6,619 bases of DNA from an uncultured Actinomycetes bacterium (lineage in GTDB: Bacteria > Actinomycetota > Acidimicrobiia > IMCC26256 > PALSA-555), in the NCBI GenBank assembly GCA_937927875.1, contig CALEYV010000139.1, positions 1 to 6,619 of the forward strand, in the 5' to 3' direction. The position numbers were made by a program, and so were the translations under genes. The notes under the pieces are model-generated. The model was given only the letters and a program-made list of their open reading frames with translations, did no database searches and had not been told where the DNA came from. This document shows, piece by piece, positions 5,263-6,619 of this stretch; positions within the stretch are counted from its first letter, which is position 1, and each line of letters begins with the position of its first letter.

Positions 5263-6456
5263 TTATCCGCCGCTCTGTGCGAACGCCACCATCTCGTTGA
5301 AGATGTGGATGACCTTGTCGGCGTAGCCGGGGTCGGTCGCCCAGTTGCCGTGCCCCATGTCCTTCCACGTCGGGGCCCAGCCCTTGGCGAAGAAGGTGTC
5401 GAAGTTGTTCGCCGCCGTCGCCGGGTCCGACCCGTACCAGTACGGCGACGGCGGGTGGTGCAGCTTGGCGGCCCGGGAGCTGGAGTCGGCGTAGTTCAGC
5501 AGGTGCTGGATCTGGGCCCGGACCCCGTCGCGCGGCGTCGGGAACCCCCGGCCGTTGGAGCAGCTGTCGCACCAGCCCATGCCGGCGTAGTTGTTCGCCG
5601 GCGCGGCCTCGAAACCGCCCGTCTCGACGACCGCCTGCGCGAACGCGAAGTCACCGCGGACGCCCTCGTCGGTGCCCTCCTGCACGTAGATCTGCGCGAG
5701 GTCGTCGATCGTCGTCGAGATGTGCGGGTGATAGCCCTGGGAGCGGATCCACCCCGCCATCTGCGCCGCGGTGAGCACGGTCGGCCCCTGGATCGGCTCG
5801 CGTCCCGCGGCACGGAGCGCGCCGAGCTCCTTCGCCCGCTCGAGCGCGGCGTTGGCGTCCGAGACCCGCTGGTTCATCAGGACCTGCTCGGCCTGGGCCT
5901 GGGCCGCGAGCTGGTTCAGCTGCACCTGCTCGGCCTGCAGGGTCCCCTGCTCCTTCTCCAGCTGCGACTGCACCTGCGCCAGCTGGACCTGCACCTGCGC
6001 GAGCTGGTCCGCGTTCTGGTGGTCGCGCTTCGCCGCGTCCTCGGCGAGCACCTGCCGGCGGACCTGGTCGAGCGACGGGTCGGGGATGAGCTTGTCGTAG
6101 CTGCCGAGCGGTCCGTTCGACGCGTACAGCGCCGCCGCCCGCTGCCGCAGCACGGCGCGGAGCTGGTCCTCCTGGGCCTTCAGGGCCGGGATCACCGCCT
6201 GCAGCTGCGCGATGCGGTTCTGGTTGTCGGCCAGCTTGGCCTGGACGCCCGCCAGCCGGGCCTGGGTGTCGGCCACCTTGTTGGCGGCCGCGTGGGCGTC
6301 GGACTGGGTCTGCTGAAGCGTCGCCAGCGCCTGGGCCACGACCGGGTCCTGGGTCTGGGCCGACCCGCCGCTCGGGAGGGCGGCCACCACGGCCAGCCCG
6401 GCGAGGAGCGCGACGACCCAGCGGATCGGACCTCGGGGCGCCACGAGCGAGAACAT
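5263..6456 (-). CDS. Secreted coiled-coil glucosaminidase-domain protein (peptidoglycan hydrolase)
   Basis: This 397-residue protein starts with a Sec-type signal peptide: Arg8 and Arg12, a hydrophobic core at 13-27 (WVVALLAGLAVVAAL), and a likely cleavage after GSA (31-33). Two long Gln/Ala-rich coiled-coil stretches follow (about 36-110 and 131-218), broken by a Gly/Pro loop at 114-128. The C-terminal part (about 245-393) is a glucosaminidase (GH73-like) domain with the probable catalytic Glu278 in AVVETGGF, NNYAGMG (288-294), and a Cys296-x-x-Cys299 pair that may form a disulphide. It should cleave glycan strands outside the membrane; coiled coils in such hydrolases often receive control from division proteins. 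ATG at 6456 is preferred because it forms TAATG with the upstream frame; GTG at 6474 is the alternative. Neither has a good Shine-Dalgarno sequence. A terminator follows the stop. Confidence 0.88.
   Translation of the reverse strand: MFSLVAPRGPIRWVVALLAGLAVVAALPSGGSAQTQDPVVAQALATLQQTQSDAHAAANKVADTQARLAGVQAKLADNQNRIAQLQAVIPALKAQEDQLRAVLRQRAAALYASNGPLGSYDKLIPDPSLDQVRRQVLAEDAAKRDHQNADQLAQVQVQLAQVQSQLEKEQGTLQAEQVQLNQLAAQAQAEQVLMNQRVSDANAALERAKELGALRAAGREPIQGPTVLTAAQMAGWIRSQGYHPHISTTIDDLAQIYVQEGTDEGVRGDFAFAQAVVETGGFEAAPANNYAGMGWCDSCSNGRGFPTPRDGVRAQIQHLLNYADSSSRAAKLHHPPSPYWYGSDPATAANNFDTFFAKGWAPTWKDMGHGNWATDPGYADKVIHIFNEMVAFAQSGG
5968..6009 (-). repeat. Two 21-base tandem units encoding coiled-coil heptads
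   Basis: Bases 5968-5988 and 5989-6009 are adjacent 21-base units that differ at two positions. They encode the consecutive heptads DQLAQVQ and VQLAQVQ (residues 150-163) in the second coiled coil of the glucosaminidase protein, and less similar Gln-rich heptads follow. One unit equals one heptad, so growth or loss by recombination would keep both the reading frame and the coiled-coil register. Confidence 0.75.
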
Positions 6457-6619
6457 TAGGGAATCAACAGCCACATCAGCAACAGGGGCCTCATCGGCGG
6501 CGGAACACCGGCCTCGAGCGGGGCGCCGGAGCCGCCCGGCCGCGCCGGACCGACGATGGCCGGCGCCGGCACCACCGTCGCGCTCCCGGCGCGACGAGTC
6601 CAGGGGCGGATCGGGGAGG
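6456..6619 (-). CDS. C-terminal fragment of an unidentified upstream ORF (partial at window edge)
   Basis: Reading leftward from the right edge, one frame stays open for 53 codons and ends with TAA at 6458-6456, sharing its last base with the ATG of the glucosaminidase gene (TAATG). The visible tail is Pro/Gly/Ala-rich (PAPAIVGPARPGG and similar) and ends in a short hydrophobic run, PMRPLLLMWLLIP. About 89% of its codons end in G or C, against roughly 69% in the frame of the downstream gene over the same bases, which mildly favours real coding. I recognise no family. It could equally be a non-coding upstream region that happens to be open. Confidence 0.35.
   Translation of the reverse strand, partial: SPIRPWTRRAGSATVVPAPAIVGPARPGGSGAPLEAGVPPPMRPLLLMWLLIP

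Noticed and set aside
5167..6459. 430-codon plus-strand ORF rich in Leu/Arg/Val opposite the glucosaminidase gene
   Set aside because: Its Leu-rich repeats mirror the Gln/Ala heptads of the coiled coil on the other strand, and it starts inside the terminator/promoter region.
6556..6619. Possible plus-strand gene start (MAGAGTTVALPARR) at the right edge
   Set aside because: Only 21 codons are visible, there is no ribosome binding site, and the opposite frame has better support.
1..6619. CRISPR array, tRNA or rRNA genes
   Set aside because: I found no regularly spaced direct repeats, no tRNA cloverleaf or conserved TTCGA-type arm in a non-coding stretch, and no rRNA signature; almost all bases are coding.

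Overview
The window is very GC-rich (clearly above two thirds by eye). It uses ATG and GTG starts, packs genes with 4-base stop/start overlaps, and carries enzyme families common in Actinomycetota. I read it as chromosomal DNA from a high-GC actinobacterium, probably an environmental or metagenomic contig; nothing here fixes the genus. The first 45 bases are not biological. They are an Illumina Nextera i7 adapter (end of P7, an 8-base index, the read-2 sequence and the Tn5 mosaic end), so genomic sequence starts at base 46 and the left edge is an assembly end.

Layout, left to right. On the minus strand, a cut-off epoxide hydrolase (46-210) follows an NAD-type short-chain dehydrogenase (210-1103) with an ATGA overlap. 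A 79-base divergent intergenic region holds a short inverted repeat and separates this pair from a second short-chain dehydrogenase on the plus strand (1183-2016). That gene converges on a three-gene minus-strand operon with only 3 bases between the stop codons. In transcription order the operon is a luciferase-like (LLM) flavin-dependent oxidoreductase (4124-5113), a phytanoyl-CoA dioxygenase-like Fe(II)/2-oxoglutarate oxygenase with an extra N-terminal domain (2946-4127), and a cyclase-family metal hydrolase (2020-2949). Both operon junctions are 4-base overlaps. Upstream of it is a 149-base intergenic region with a strong hairpin terminator, two further inverted repeats and a candidate promoter. 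Next comes an unrelated minus-strand gene (5263-6456): a secreted coiled-coil protein with a C-terminal glucosaminidase domain, apparently coupled through a TAATG junction to an upstream reading frame that runs off the right edge.

The five complete catabolic-looking enzymes plus the epoxide hydrolase fit one small-molecule pathway: two oxygenation steps (flavin and Fe/2OG), two alcohol/ketone redox steps and two hydrolytic steps (epoxide and cyclase-type). This is the profile of breakdown or modification of a lipid, terpenoid or alicyclic compound. The substrate is not visible in the sequence. The same half-site, CCGGGTC/GACCCGG, occurs as an inverted pair in both intergenic regions that precede these genes, which would suit a shared regulator, but the 7-mer is common in this GC-rich DNA and the case is weak. 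The cell-wall hydrolase gene is probably a separate unit that ends at the terminator.
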